Source of the DNA: Thermoleophilia bacterium
GTDB taxonomy: Bacteria > Actinomycetota > Thermoleophilia > Gaiellales > Gaiellaceae
Length of the DNA stretch: 31,071 bases
Direction of reading: 5' to 3'
Assembly (NCBI GenBank): GCA_025935275.1
Contig: JAICVP010000002.1
Coordinates: 1 to 31,071, forward strand
This document shows positions 1 through 7,892 of the stretch, piece by piece. Each line of letters begins with the position of its first letter. Position 1 is the stretch's first letter. The position numbers were made by a program, and so were the translations under genes. The notes under the pieces are model-generated. The model was not told the origin of the DNA, made no database searches, and saw nothing but the letters and a program-made list of their open reading frames with translations.

Positions 1-181
1 GAGACTCGCGGACGAGCCCGGCGGCGAGAAGCGATTGCAGTGCCAGCGAGACGGTCGGCTTCGAGATTCCGGCACGCCTGGAGATCTCCGCCCGCGAGAT
101 GGGCGCGCCGAGGCGTATCGTCTCGAGGACGGTGCGCTCGTTGAGCCGCCGGAGGAGCGGAGGAATGGCGCGATCGGTCAT
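1..181 (-). CDS. ROK-family transcriptional repressor, N-terminal part (runs off the window)
   Basis: Only about the first 60 residues are present; the gene continues beyond base 1. They form a winged helix-turn-helix: an RRLNERTVLETI helix, then PISRAEISRAGISKPTVS, which is the classic N-terminal reader of ROK repressors such as NagC, Mlc and XylR. The ATG at 179-181 is the first start before an upstream stop-rich stretch. The gene diverges from the sugar ABC operon at 300 with a 118-bp gap, the usual place for a local repressor whose C-terminal sugar-kinase-like domain senses the imported sugar or its phosphate. A hexamer TAGAGT (plus-strand 192-197 reversed) could be its -10 box. The ROK call rests on the HTH alone. 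A MarR-type regulator is possible but less likely given the neighbours. Confidence 0.72.
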   Translation of the reverse strand, partial: MTDRAIPPLLRRLNERTVLETIRLGAPISRAEISRRAGISKPTVSLALQSLLAAGLVRES

Positions 182-191
182 CTCGTCAGTG

Positions 192-250
192 ACTCTAACG
201 CACAACCGCGTTGTTGCTCGGTTGACAGCCGGGATGAGGCGTGAGAAAGT
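192..250. promoter_or_regulatory. Divergent promoter region with an ACAAC-CGC-GTTGT inverted repeat
   Basis: A perfect inverted repeat, ACAAC-N3-GTTGT, occupies 202-214. Rightward, TTGACA at 222-227 is followed after 17 bp by GAAAGT (245-250), a weak but usable -10 for the operon at 300. Leftward, TAGAGT at 197-192 could be the -10 of the ROK gene. The repeat therefore lies next to both candidate promoters, where an autoregulating ROK repressor would bind. All of this is seen in the sequence; the operator role is inference. Confidence 0.4.
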
Positions 251-299
251 CGCTTTTCGTAAGGTTCTCTAACTCCATCTCCCGAGGAGGACGTGGCGC

Positions 300-1619
300 A
301 TGAGACGCGTGGCGATCGCAGGACTGGTGCTCTTGGTGCTTTCGGCGAGCGTGATCGCCGGCTGCGGCGGGTCGAGCGAGTCTTCGTCGGGCTCTGCGGA
401 TCTGACTTTCTGGACCGGCTTCACCGACCGCGAGCTCGGCGTGATGAAGGACGTGGTCGCAGACTTCGAGAAGACGCACCCCGACATCCACGTGAAGGTC
501 GTCGGCGGGATCTCCGACGACAAGATCGTCGCCGCGATCCGCGGGGGTAACGCGCCGGACGTGGCCCACTCCTTCGACGCGGGCGCCTACACGGGTGCCT
601 ATTGCTCGAACGGAGCCTGGATCGACCTCGCCGACTACATGAAACAGGACGGTCTCAGCGACGACGTCTTCCCCGAGGTGCCGCGCGAGTACAGCCAGTT
701 CGAGGGCACCCGCTGCGCGCTCCCCATGCTCGCGGACGTCTACGGCCTCTACTACAACAAGGATCTCCTCGCGAAGGCCGGCCTCGACGGCCCGCCGCAG
801 ACCATGTCGCAGCTCATGGACTATGCGAAGAAGCTCACTGTGCGGAAGCCGGACGGGTCGCTCGAGGTGGTCGGTCTCGATCCCTTCGACGGCTTCTACG
901 AGAACATCGCCGCACACTGGGCGCCGCAGTGGGGCGTCGACTGGGTCGACGAGTCGGGCAAGTCGAATCTCGCCGCGCAGCCTGGGTGGGCGAGCATGCT
1001 CGAGTGGCAAAAGGAGCTCATCGACTGGTACGGCTACGACAACCTCGTCCGGTGGCAGGCGAGCGCGGGCGATGAGTTTTCGGCGCAGAACGCCTTCGAG
1101 CGCGGCAAGCTCGCGATGAACCTCGACGGCGAGTGGCGCGTTGCCTTCATCGGGTCCGAGCATCCCGAGCTCAACTTCGGGACCGCCCCGCTCCCGGTCG
1201 ACGACGCCCAGCCCGATCTCTACGGGTCGGGCTACACGAGCGGCAGCATCATCGGCATCCCGAAGACCTCCGGGCACAAGGACGAGGCCTGGCAGCTGCT
1301 GAAGTACCTGGCCACCGACACGGGCGCTCTCGTGAAGATGACCAACGGGATTCGCAACGTGCCCACGACCACGGCCGCCCTCGAGTCGCCCGACGTCAAG
1401 CCGGACGAGGCGTTCAACATCTTCCTCGACATCTTCGCGAACCCGAATACGAGGACGACTCCGATCACGCTCGTGGGCAGCGCGAACCAGGATCTCGTCG
1501 ACGCCTTCGTGACGAAGTACCAGGCCGGGAAGGTCGACGACCTCCAGGCCGGGCTCGCCGACCTCGACAAGCAGATCGACGCCCAGCTCGAGGCCGCAGG
1601 CGGCGCGCAGGTGCCGTGA
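300..1619 (+). CDS. Sugar ABC transporter substrate-binding lipoprotein (family 1)
   Basis: This 439-residue extracellular solute-binding protein would capture a sugar outside the membrane and deliver it to the two permeases that follow. Residues 1-22 are a lipoprotein signal: MRR, a hydrophobic run, then the lipobox IAGC with Cys22 as the lipidated residue. The mature part begins with LTFWTGF, typical of the MalE/DasA group, and carries the GVMKDVVADFEKTHPDI and PDVAHSFDAG segments common to that family. A GAGGA-type ribosome site lies about 9 bases before the ATG. It opens an eight-gene operon with a GH4 glycosidase, a sugar kinase and a SIS-domain deaminase-like protein. By that context I infer an amino-sugar or beta-linked disaccharide ligand; the exact sugar cannot be read from the sequence. 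Confidence 0.92.
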   Translation: MRRVAIAGLVLLVLSASVIAGCGGSSESSSGSADLTFWTGFTDRELGVMKDVVADFEKTHPDIHVKVVGGISDDKIVAAIRGGNAPDVAHSFDAGAYTGAYCSNGAWIDLADYMKQDGLSDDVFPEVPREYSQFEGTRCALPMLADVYGLYYNKDLLAKAGLDGPPQTMSQLMDYAKKLTVRKPDGSLEVVGLDPFDGFYENIAAHWAPQWGVDWVDESGKSNLAAQPGWASMLEWQKELIDWYGYDNLVRWQASAGDEFSAQNAFERGKLAMNLDGEWRVAFIGSEHPELNFGTAPLPVDDAQPDLYGSGYTSGSIIGIPKTSGHKDEAWQLLKYLATDTGALVKMTNGIRNVPTTTAALESPDVKPDEAFNIFLDIFANPNTRTTPITLVGSANQDLVDAFVTKYQAGKVDDLQAGLADLDKQIDAQLEAAGGAQVP

Positions 1620-1620
1620 G

Positions 1621-2622
1621 GTGAGCCGGGCCGCCGAGGCCAAGCTCCCCGTCGTCCGGCCGCTCGACCGGCGCTCCGCGCGCCGGCGGGCGGCCTGGCG
1701 GCGGCGCGGACAGGTGCTCGCCTTCATGAGCCCCTGGCTCCTCGGCTTCACGATCTTTTTCGGCTACCCGCTGGTCATGACGGCGTACTACTCGTTCACG
1801 CACTACGACCTGCTCTCCTCACCGAAGTGGATCGGGCTCGCAAACTACCGCTACCTGTTCTCAGGCGACCCGATCATCCGGACCGCGATCTCGAACACCC
1901 TCTGGATCATCGCCGTCGCGGTGCCGCTGAACGCCATCTTCGCCTTCGGCGTCGCGGTCATGCTCTCGCGCGCGCGGCGCGGGATCGGGTTCTTCCGCAC
2001 CGTCTTCTATCTGCCCGCCCTGGTCCCGCCCGTCGCGGCGACACTCGGCTTCGTCTACCTGCTGAACCCGGCGACGGGCCCGGTGAACAACCTCCTCCGC
2101 CATCTCGGCCTTCCGGACCCGCTCTGGTTCGATTCGCCGACCTGGGCGAAGCCGTCCCTCGTCCTGCTCGGGCTCTGGGGGATCGGGAACCTCATGATCA
2201 TCTTCCTCGCCGCCGTCATCGACGTGCCTAAGCACCTGTACGAGTCGGCGGAGCTCGACGGCGCGGGAGGCTGGCAGAGCATGCGCTGGGTCACACTGCC
2301 GACGATCAGCCCAGTGATCCTCTTCGCGATCGTGATCGGAGTAATCGAAGGGCTGCAGTACTTCACGCAGGCCTACGTTGCGAGCACCATTGCCGCGGGC
2401 TCGGCCGCCTCCGCGACGGAGGGCGCCAACTCGCTCGGCTACCCGCTCTACTCGACCATGTTTTATCCCGTACTGCTCTACCAGCAGGGCTTTCGCTACT
2501 TCAACATGGGCTACGCGTCCGCGATGGCGATGCTCCTGCTCGTGGTCGCCTTCGCGGTCACAGTCATCATCGTCCGCAACTCGCGCCGCTGGGTGCACTA
2601 CCAGGGCCCGGCCGTCCGATGA
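1621..2622 (+). CDS. Sugar ABC transporter permease, MalF/LacF type
   Basis: This 333-residue inner-membrane permease has a charged N-terminal tail of about 30 residues and then six predicted membrane helices, beginning FMSPWLLGFTIFFGYPLVM. The cytoplasmic EAA loop that docks on the ATPase is clear at about residues 205-230 (YESAELDGAGGWQSMRW, then VTLPTISP). The GTG at 1621 is one base after the stop of the binding protein, so the two are translationally linked. Some of its homologues have a longer periplasmic insertion before helix 3, which is absent here. The next gene overlaps its stop by 4 bp. It belongs to the CUT1 carbohydrate uptake class, which takes oligosaccharides rather than monosaccharides; that class assignment is established family knowledge. 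Confidence 0.92.
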   Translation: MSRAAEAKLPVVRPLDRRSARRRAAWRRRGQVLAFMSPWLLGFTIFFGYPLVMTAYYSFTHYDLLSSPKWIGLANYRYLFSGDPIIRTAISNTLWIIAVAVPLNAIFAFGVAVMLSRARRGIGFFRTVFYLPALVPPVAATLGFVYLLNPATGPVNNLLRHLGLPDPLWFDSPTWAKPSLVLLGLWGIGNLMIIFLAAVIDVPKHLYESAELDGAGGWQSMRWVTLPTISPVILFAIVIGVIEGLQYFTQAYVASTIAAGSAASATEGANSLGYPLYSTMFYPVLLYQQGFRYFNMGYASAMAMLLLVVAFAVTVIIVRNSRRWVHYQGPAVR

Positions 2623-3509
2623 CGAGCGCGACGGCCAAAGCGCAACCACCGACTTTCACACGGCGCAAGCCCCCGGCCAACGTGCGGCGGCGGCGCTTTC
2701 TCGTGACGGTCGCCGACCACAGCTTCCTCATTGCCGCCGCGCTCGTCTTCCTCGCGCCGTTCGTCTTCATCGTCCTGACCGCGTTCATGACGAATGACCA
2801 AGCGCTCTCGCCCGACCTCTGGCCGCATCCGTTCCGCTTCCAGAACTTTGCCGACGTCTTCAGCGAGGCGCCTCTCTGGCGCTATGCGCTGAACTCGCTC
2901 ATCTACGGCGGGCTCGCGACGCTCTTCCTCCTCGCGTCGAGCATCCCGGTCGCGTACGCGCTCGCGAAGCTGCGCTGGCGGGGTCGCGAAGCTGCATTTC
3001 TGATCGTCCTCGTCGCCATGTTGCTGCCGCCACAGGTAACGGTGATCCCGGTCTACGTCATGTGGGCGAAGCTCCACCTCGTCGGGAGCTTGTGGCCGCT
3101 CATCCTGCCGAACCTTCTCGGAGACGCGTTCTCGATCTTCCTGTTGCGGCAGTTCTTCCTCACCATCCCGGACGAGTACCTCGACGCCGCGCGCGTGGAC
3201 GGCTGCGGCGAGTTCCGCATCCTTACGACTGTCGTTCTCCGCCTGGCCAAGCCGGCGATCGCGGCGGTCGCGCTCTTCTCGTTCCTCTTCTGCTTCAACG
3301 ACTTCTTCGGGCCGCTTCTGTACACGGGTGAGAGCCCGGACAACTGGACGCTCTCGGTCGGCCTGGCCCAATTCAGGACGGTCCACCAGGTGCAGTGGAA
3401 CCTGACGATGGCGGCGACGCTCATCGTCATCGCTCCGGTCGTCGTCCTCTTCTTCCTTGCTCAGCGCGCCTTCGTCGAGGGCGTCACGCTCACGGGGGTG
3501 AAGGGATGA
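2619..3509 (+). CDS. Sugar ABC transporter permease, MalG/LacG type
   Basis: This 296-residue protein is the second half of the membrane channel. About 30 basic N-terminal residues precede a first helix (SFLIAAALVFLAPFVFIVLTAF); five more helices follow. The EAA loop reads EYLDAARVDGCGEFRI, then a LAKPAI segment in place of the usual LPLxxPA. The ATG sits in an ATGA overlap with the first permease, and its own stop overlaps the GH4 gene in the same way, so the three genes are translationally coupled. MalF- and MalG-type permeases pair as a heterodimer and share one or two copies of an MsmK-type ATPase; the matching ATPase gene lies three genes downstream at 5759. Confidence 0.92.
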   Translation: MTSATAKAQPPTFTRRKPPANVRRRRFLVTVADHSFLIAAALVFLAPFVFIVLTAFMTNDQALSPDLWPHPFRFQNFADVFSEAPLWRYALNSLIYGGLATLFLLASSIPVAYALAKLRWRGREAAFLIVLVAMLLPPQVTVIPVYVMWAKLHLVGSLWPLILPNLLGDAFSIFLLRQFFLTIPDEYLDAARVDGCGEFRILTTVVLRLAKPAIAAVALFSFLFCFNDFFGPLLYTGESPDNWTLSVGLAQFRTVHQVQWNLTMAATLIVIAPVVVLFFLAQRAFVEGVTLTGVKG

Positions 3510-4774
3510 AGGTCGCGGTCATCGGCGGTGGGTCGACGTACACCCCGGAGCTCGTCGGCGGCCTCGCCCGCGAGCGCGAGCGCCTGCCGGTGCGCGAGCT
3601 CGTCCTCCAGGACATCGACGCCGAGCGCCGCGAGGTCGTCGGCGGCCTCGCCGGCCGAATGCTGGAGCGGTCCGGCTTCGACGGAGACCTCGTCGTCACG
3701 GACGACCTCGATCGCGCGCTGGACGGCGCGGACTTCATTCTCGTCCAGATCCGCGTTGGCGGCCAAAGCGCCCGGCTTTCCGACGAGACGGTGCCACTCG
3801 CCTGCGGATGCATCGGCCAGGAGACGACCGGGGCCGGCGGGTTTGCCAAGGCGATGAGGACCGTGCCCGTCGTCCTCGAGATCGCCGACCGGGCCCGCGA
3901 GCTCGCCGCCGACGGCGCCTGGATCATCGACTTCACGAACCCGGTCGGGATCGTCACGCGCGCGCTTCTGGACGCAGGCCACAGGGCCGTCGGACTCTGC
4001 AACGTCGCGATCGGTTTCCAGCGGAGGTTCGCCGGGCTCCTGGGCGTCGAGCCGGAGAGCGTGCTCGTCGACCAGGTCGGTCTCAACCACCTGACCTGGG
4101 TTCGCGCGGTCCGCGTCGACGGCGACGACGTCCTGCCGGAGCTCCTCGCCGAGCACGGCGAGGCGCTCGCGGCCGAGAACGAGCTCTCGCCGGACCTCGT
4201 TGCCGTGCTCGGCGTCCTCCCGTCCTACTACCTCCACTACTTCTACGAGCACGACGCCGTACTCGCGGAGCAGCTGGAGGGAACGCCGCGCGCCCAGACG
4301 GTGATAGAGATCGAGCGCGGGCTGCTCGAGCTCTACCGGGATCCTGCCCTCAACGAGAAGCCGGCTCTCCTCGAGCAGCGCGGCGGGGCCTACTACAGCG
4401 AGGCCGCGACCGGCCTCGCGGCCTCCCTCGCGGCCGGTTCTGGCGAGACGCATGTCGTCGACCTCCGCAATGGAGGAACGCTCGCCGGCCTCGCCGACGA
4501 CGACGCCGTGGAAGTGCCGGCGCGGGTGGAGCGCGGCGGCCCGATCCCGCTCAATCAGGCCCCGCTCGCGCCGGAGCTCCTCGGCCTTGCCCAGCATGTC
4601 GCTTCCTACGAGCGCTTGACCGCCGAGGCGGCGGTCACCAGGGATCTCGAGACGGCTCGCAAGGCGCTTCTCGCACATCCGCTCATCGGCCAGTGGAGCC
4701 TCGCGGCCGACCTCCTCGAGCGGCTCATCGAGGCCGGCCATCTCCCCACTCTCGCTCCGGAGGCGGCGGCATGA
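3506..4774 (+). CDS. GH4-family NAD- and metal-dependent 6-phospho-beta-glucosidase
   Basis: This 422-residue cytoplasmic enzyme should cleave a phosphorylated disaccharide by the unusual GH4 redox mechanism (NAD hydride transfer at C3 with Mn2+), not by hydrolysis with two acids. The Rossmann start is AVIGGGSTYTPELVGGL (residues 4-20). IGQETTGAGGFAKAMRT (about 103-119) is the GH4 substrate loop. Cys165 in GLCNVAIG and His195 in GLNHLTW match the metal ligands, and Tyr241/242 lies where the catalytic base is expected. The length fits the family (410-450). The start was placed at the ATG overlapping the permease stop, since the open frame upstream lies inside that permease. GH4 enzymes such as E. 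coli ChbF usually work behind a PTS; here the partner is an ABC importer and a sugar kinase. Confidence 0.88.
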   Translation: MKVAVIGGGSTYTPELVGGLARERERLPVRELVLQDIDAERREVVGGLAGRMLERSGFDGDLVVTDDLDRALDGADFILVQIRVGGQSARLSDETVPLACGCIGQETTGAGGFAKAMRTVPVVLEIADRARELAADGAWIIDFTNPVGIVTRALLDAGHRAVGLCNVAIGFQRRFAGLLGVEPESVLVDQVGLNHLTWVRAVRVDGDDVLPELLAEHGEALAAENELSPDLVAVLGVLPSYYLHYFYEHDAVLAEQLEGTPRAQTVIEIERGLLELYRDPALNEKPALLEQRGGAYYSEAATGLAASLAAGSGETHVVDLRNGGTLAGLADDDAVEVPARVERGGPIPLNQAPLAPELLGLAQHVASYERLTAEAAVTRDLETARKALLAHPLIGQWSLAADLLERLIEAGHLPTLAPEAAA

Positions 4775-5766
4775 AGCGCGCTCTCGCAGTGGACGGCGGC
4801 AACTCGAAGACCGACGTCGCGATCGTCACGGACGAAGGCGAGCTCGTCGGCTTCGCGCGCGGACCCGCGAGCTCTCCACACCACGTCAGTATCGAGGGGA
4901 CCGTCGAGATCGTCGCAGGCCTCATCGAGGAAGCGCTCGGCCACCCACCTGGAGGCGGGTTCGCCGACACGGCTGCCCTCCTCATGGCCGGAGTGGACTT
5001 CCCCGCGGAAGAGGATGAGCTGCGCGCCGCCGTTGAGGCTCGTGGCTGGGCCGCTGAGATCCTCGTCGACAACGACACCTTCGCCGTTCTCCGCGCCGGG
5101 ACCGACCTCGGCTGGGGGATCGCCGTGGTTTGTGGAGCTGGAATCAACTGCGTGGGCGTCTCGGCGGACGGCCGCCACGCCCGCTTCCCTGCGCTGGGCG
5201 CGACAACCGGTGACTGGGGCGGCGGCTTCGACGTCGGCCTGGCCGCGACCTCCGCCGCCGCGAGAAGCGAGGATGGCCGCGGGCCGCGCACGTCCCTCGA
5301 GCAGGCCGTTCCGGCCTATTTCGGCGTGGACAACCCGCGCACGCTCGCCGAGGAGATTCACCGAGGAACGATCCCGATGGGCCGCCTCGAGGAGCTGCCC
5401 CCGGTCGTGTTCGCGGCGGCACGGGACGACGCCGTCGCGGCCGAGATCGTCGACCGCCTCGCCTCCGAGGTGGTCGCGCTTTCCCGCGTGGCGCTGGAAC
5501 GGCTCGATCTCACGGACCAGCCCGTGGAGCTGCTCCTCGGCGGAGGGCTTCTGCAGGCGGGCGACGGCCGGCTGCTCGAGCGCATCGAGGAAGAGATGCG
5601 CAAGGTCAGCCCCGCGATCGCCGTGCGCCGCTCCTCCTCCCCGCCAATCGTTGGCGCCGTGCTTCTCGCGCTCGATGCGCTCGGCTCCACGGCGGAGGCT
5701 CAGGCGCGCGCGCGTGAGCAGGTCGGGCGTGCGGCCGGCGGAGCCGAAAGGGTGTCCGTTGGCTGA
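4771..5766 (+). CDS. BadF/BadG/BcrA/BcrD-type sugar kinase, likely N-acetylglucosamine kinase
   Basis: This 331-residue ASKHA-fold kinase begins with the phosphate-1 motif AVDGGNSKTDVAIV (residues 5-18). A second nucleotide motif, VVCGAGINCVGVS, and the GDWGGGFDVG segment match eukaryotic and bacterial N-acetylglucosamine kinases. A glycine-rich adenosine motif, LLLGGGLLQAG, lies near residue 260. It would use ATP to phosphorylate an amino sugar or its disaccharide. Position matters: it sits directly after a 6-phosphoglycosidase that needs a phosphorylated substrate, and no PTS gene is present, so this kinase is the natural source of the 6-phosphate. The ATG overlaps the GH4 stop (ATGA). Substrate assignment is inference; a glucosamine or chitobiose kinase is equally possible. 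Confidence 0.8.
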   Translation: MKRALAVDGGNSKTDVAIVTDEGELVGFARGPASSPHHVSIEGTVEIVAGLIEEALGHPPGGGFADTAALLMAGVDFPAEEDELRAAVEARGWAAEILVDNDTFAVLRAGTDLGWGIAVVCGAGINCVGVSADGRHARFPALGATTGDWGGGFDVGLAATSAAARSEDGRGPRTSLEQAVPAYFGVDNPRTLAEEIHRGTIPMGRLEELPPVVFAAARDDAVAAEIVDRLASEVVALSRVALERLDLTDQPVELLLGGGLLQAGDGRLLERIEEEMRKVSPAIAVRRSSSPPIVGAVLLALDALGSTAEAQARAREQVGRAAGGAERVSVG

Positions 5767-6835
5767 CGTCCGCTTCGACCACGCCACGAAGATCTATCCC
5801 GGCACGGATGCGCCGGCCGTGGACGCCCTCGACCTGCACATCGAGGACGGGGAGTTCGTCGTCCTCGTGGGCCCATCGGGGTCCGGGAAGACGACCGCGC
5901 TCCGCATGCTGGCGGGCCTCGAGGAAGTGGACGACGGCGCCATTTACATCGGCGATCGCGATGTCACCTACCTGGCGCCGAAGAAGCGTGACGTCGCCAT
6001 GGTCTTCCAGAACTACGCGCTCTACCCCTATCTGACCGTGGAGGCCAACATCGGCTTCCCCCTTCGAATCGCCGGCATCAAGAAGGAGGAGCGCGCGCGA
6101 CGCGTCCGCGAGGTCGCAGAGCTCCTGGGCCTCGAGCCGTACCTGCAGCGGAAGCCTGGCCAGCTATCGGGAGGACAGCGCCAGCGTGTTGCCATGGGCC
6201 GTGCGATCGTCCGGGAGCCTTCGGTCTTCCTCATGGACGAGCCGCTCTCGAACCTGGACGCGCAGCTGCGCGTGCAGATGCGCGCCGACATCGCTGCGCT
6301 GCAATCACGGCTCGGGGTCACGACGGTGTACGTCACGCACGACCAGGCCGAAGCGATGACCCTCGGGAACCGCGTCGTGGTCATGTCCGACGGACACGTG
6401 CAGCAGTGCGGTCCGCCACGGGAGCTCTACGAGGCGCCGGTGAACACGTTCGTTGCGGGCTTCATCGGTTCGCCCGCCATGAATCTTCTGACCCTGCCGG
6501 TCGAAGGCAGTGCGGTCAGGCTCGGCGGCGAGCGTGTCCCGGTGCCGGCCGGCGCCACCTCGAATGGGCGCTCGACACTGGTGGTCGGCTTCCGCCCGGA
6601 AGCTCTCGATCTCGCAACGGAGGGCATCCCGGCCGAGGTCGAGGTCGTAGAGGAGGTCGGCGCCGACGCCTACGTCTTCTGCGTCGCCGAGGTGGCCGGG
6701 GAGACGACGAAGCTCGTCGCGCGTACGGACTGGCGAAGCGCCCCCGAGCGCGGTGCGCGGGTCAAGCTCAAGCCTCAGCCCGACGAGGCTCATGTCTTCG
6801 ACCTCGAGACCGGCGAACGAATCGGCGAGACATGA
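5759..6835 (+). CDS. Sugar ABC transporter ATPase, MsmK/UgpC/MalK type
   Basis: This 358-residue ATPase powers the importer formed by the two permeases. In order: Walker A GPSGSGKTT, Q-loop VFQNYALYPYLTV, signature LSGGQRQRVAMGRAI, Walker B VFLMDEPLSNLDAQ and H-loop VTHDQAEAMT, then a C-terminal OB/TOBE regulatory domain from about residue 235. The start is a TTG at 5759, 8 bp inside the kinase gene. It gives the expected ADVRFDHATKIYPG beginning, and an AAAGGG site lies just upstream; no ATG or GTG further up is plausible. Many actinobacteria use one shared MsiK ATPase encoded elsewhere, so a dedicated ATPase inside the operon is worth noting. Confidence 0.93.
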   Translation: MADVRFDHATKIYPGTDAPAVDALDLHIEDGEFVVLVGPSGSGKTTALRMLAGLEEVDDGAIYIGDRDVTYLAPKKRDVAMVFQNYALYPYLTVEANIGFPLRIAGIKKEERARRVREVAELLGLEPYLQRKPGQLSGGQRQRVAMGRAIVREPSVFLMDEPLSNLDAQLRVQMRADIAALQSRLGVTTVYVTHDQAEAMTLGNRVVVMSDGHVQQCGPPRELYEAPVNTFVAGFIGSPAMNLLTLPVEGSAVRLGGERVPVPAGATSNGRSTLVVGFRPEALDLATEGIPAEVEVVEEVGADAYVFCVAEVAGETTKLVARTDWRSAPERGARVKLKPQPDEAHVFDLETGERIGET

Positions 6836-7884
6836 GCCGTCCGGGAGCCCTCTTCCTCTCCGAGATCCGTGGTCAGCCGGATGCGATCGGCCGGCTGCTC
6901 GAGCGCACCTCCGACTACGACGCGGTCGCCGCGGAGATCGCGAAGCGCGCTCCGGCTCCGATCCGGCTCGTCGGCCACGGCTCCTCGGACGCGGCGGCGT
7001 CGTACGGGGTCTACGCGTTCGGGGTCCTCGCCGGCCTCACCGCAATGTGGGACTCGATCTCGCTTACGACCTACTACGACGCGAAGCTCGACGTCTCGAA
7101 CTCGGCCGTCATCGCCCTGTCGCAGTCGGGCCAGACGCAGGACGTCGTCGAGTACGTGATGCGGATGCGGGCCCGCGGTGCGTTCACCGTCGCTCTCACC
7201 AACGATCCCCGCTCCGCGCTCGCCCAGACGGCTGAGGCAACCCTCCCGCTCATGGCCGGGCCGGAACGATCCGTCGCGGCGTCCAAGACCTACATGAACC
7301 AGCTCGCCTCGCTCGCGCTCCTTGCGGGCGGAGCGGCCGGCAAGGCGCGGAAGATCGCCGACGGTCTCCGGCGCGTCACCGAGCAGATGACCGAGATGCT
7401 CGACCCGCTCGGCCTTCGCGCCGGCGAGATCGCTCCGGCTTTCACCTACGTCGAGCGGATGTTCGTCATCGGCCGCGGCTTCGAGCTCGCCACCGCACGC
7501 GAGGTCGCGCTCAAGCTGACGGAGACGTGCCGCATCGCCGCGGAGCCGCTGACCGCCACCGACCTTGCGCACGGGCCCGTCGCCGCCATCGAAGCATTGT
7601 TCCCCGTCTGGGCGATTGCCTCGCACGACGAGACGCTCGCGGCGGTCATCGAAGCAACCGTTCGCGCACGAGCCGCCGGTGCGACCCTCGTCGCGAGCGG
7701 GAGCGCAGCGGCCAAGATCCCGCACGCGGCCTTCTCGCTTCCCGTGCCGCGCCCGCCCCGGCCCGCGTTCGCACCGTTGCTCTCCGTCGTCGCCGGCCAG
7801 CTCTTCGCGGCGGCGCTGGCTCGCGCAAGGGGGCTCGATGCGGACCATCCCGAGCAGCTGACCAAGGTCACGCTCGCGCAGTAG
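6832..7884 (+). CDS. Tandem SIS-domain protein, glucosamine-6-phosphate deaminase/isomerase-like
   Basis: This 350-residue protein consists of two SIS sugar-phosphate isomerase domains. It lacks the N-terminal glutamine amidotransferase domain of GlmS, so it cannot make glucosamine-6-phosphate from glutamine. Phosphate-binding serines appear in GHGSSDAA (about residues 48-55) and ALSQSGQTQDV (about 98-108). The second domain holds FVIGRGFELATAREVALKLTE and then DLAHGP, equivalent to the GlmS region that carries the isomerase histidine. The likely reaction is glucosamine-6-phosphate to fructose-6-phosphate plus ammonia, as in NagB-II/GlmD-type enzymes. Its ATG overlaps the ATPase stop. In context it would be the step linking the imported amino sugar to glycolysis. 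A related fructosamine-type deglycase (FrlB) is the main alternative. Confidence 0.82.
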   Translation: MSRPGALFLSEIRGQPDAIGRLLERTSDYDAVAAEIAKRAPAPIRLVGHGSSDAAASYGVYAFGVLAGLTAMWDSISLTTYYDAKLDVSNSAVIALSQSGQTQDVVEYVMRMRARGAFTVALTNDPRSALAQTAEATLPLMAGPERSVAASKTYMNQLASLALLAGGAAGKARKIADGLRRVTEQMTEMLDPLGLRAGEIAPAFTYVERMFVIGRGFELATAREVALKLTETCRIAAEPLTATDLAHGPVAAIEALFPVWAIASHDETLAAVIEATVRARAAGATLVASGSAAAKIPHAAFSLPVPRPPRPAFAPLLSVVAGQLFAAALARARGLDADHPEQLTKVTLAQ

Positions 7885-7892
7885 CCACGGCT

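Noticed and set aside
195..1751. Long open frame (about 518 codons) antisense to the binding-protein gene; many similar ones oppose other genes
   Set aside because: Such frames arise in very GC-rich coding DNA. Translations are Arg/Gly/Val-rich without motifs, while the opposite strand encodes clear families.
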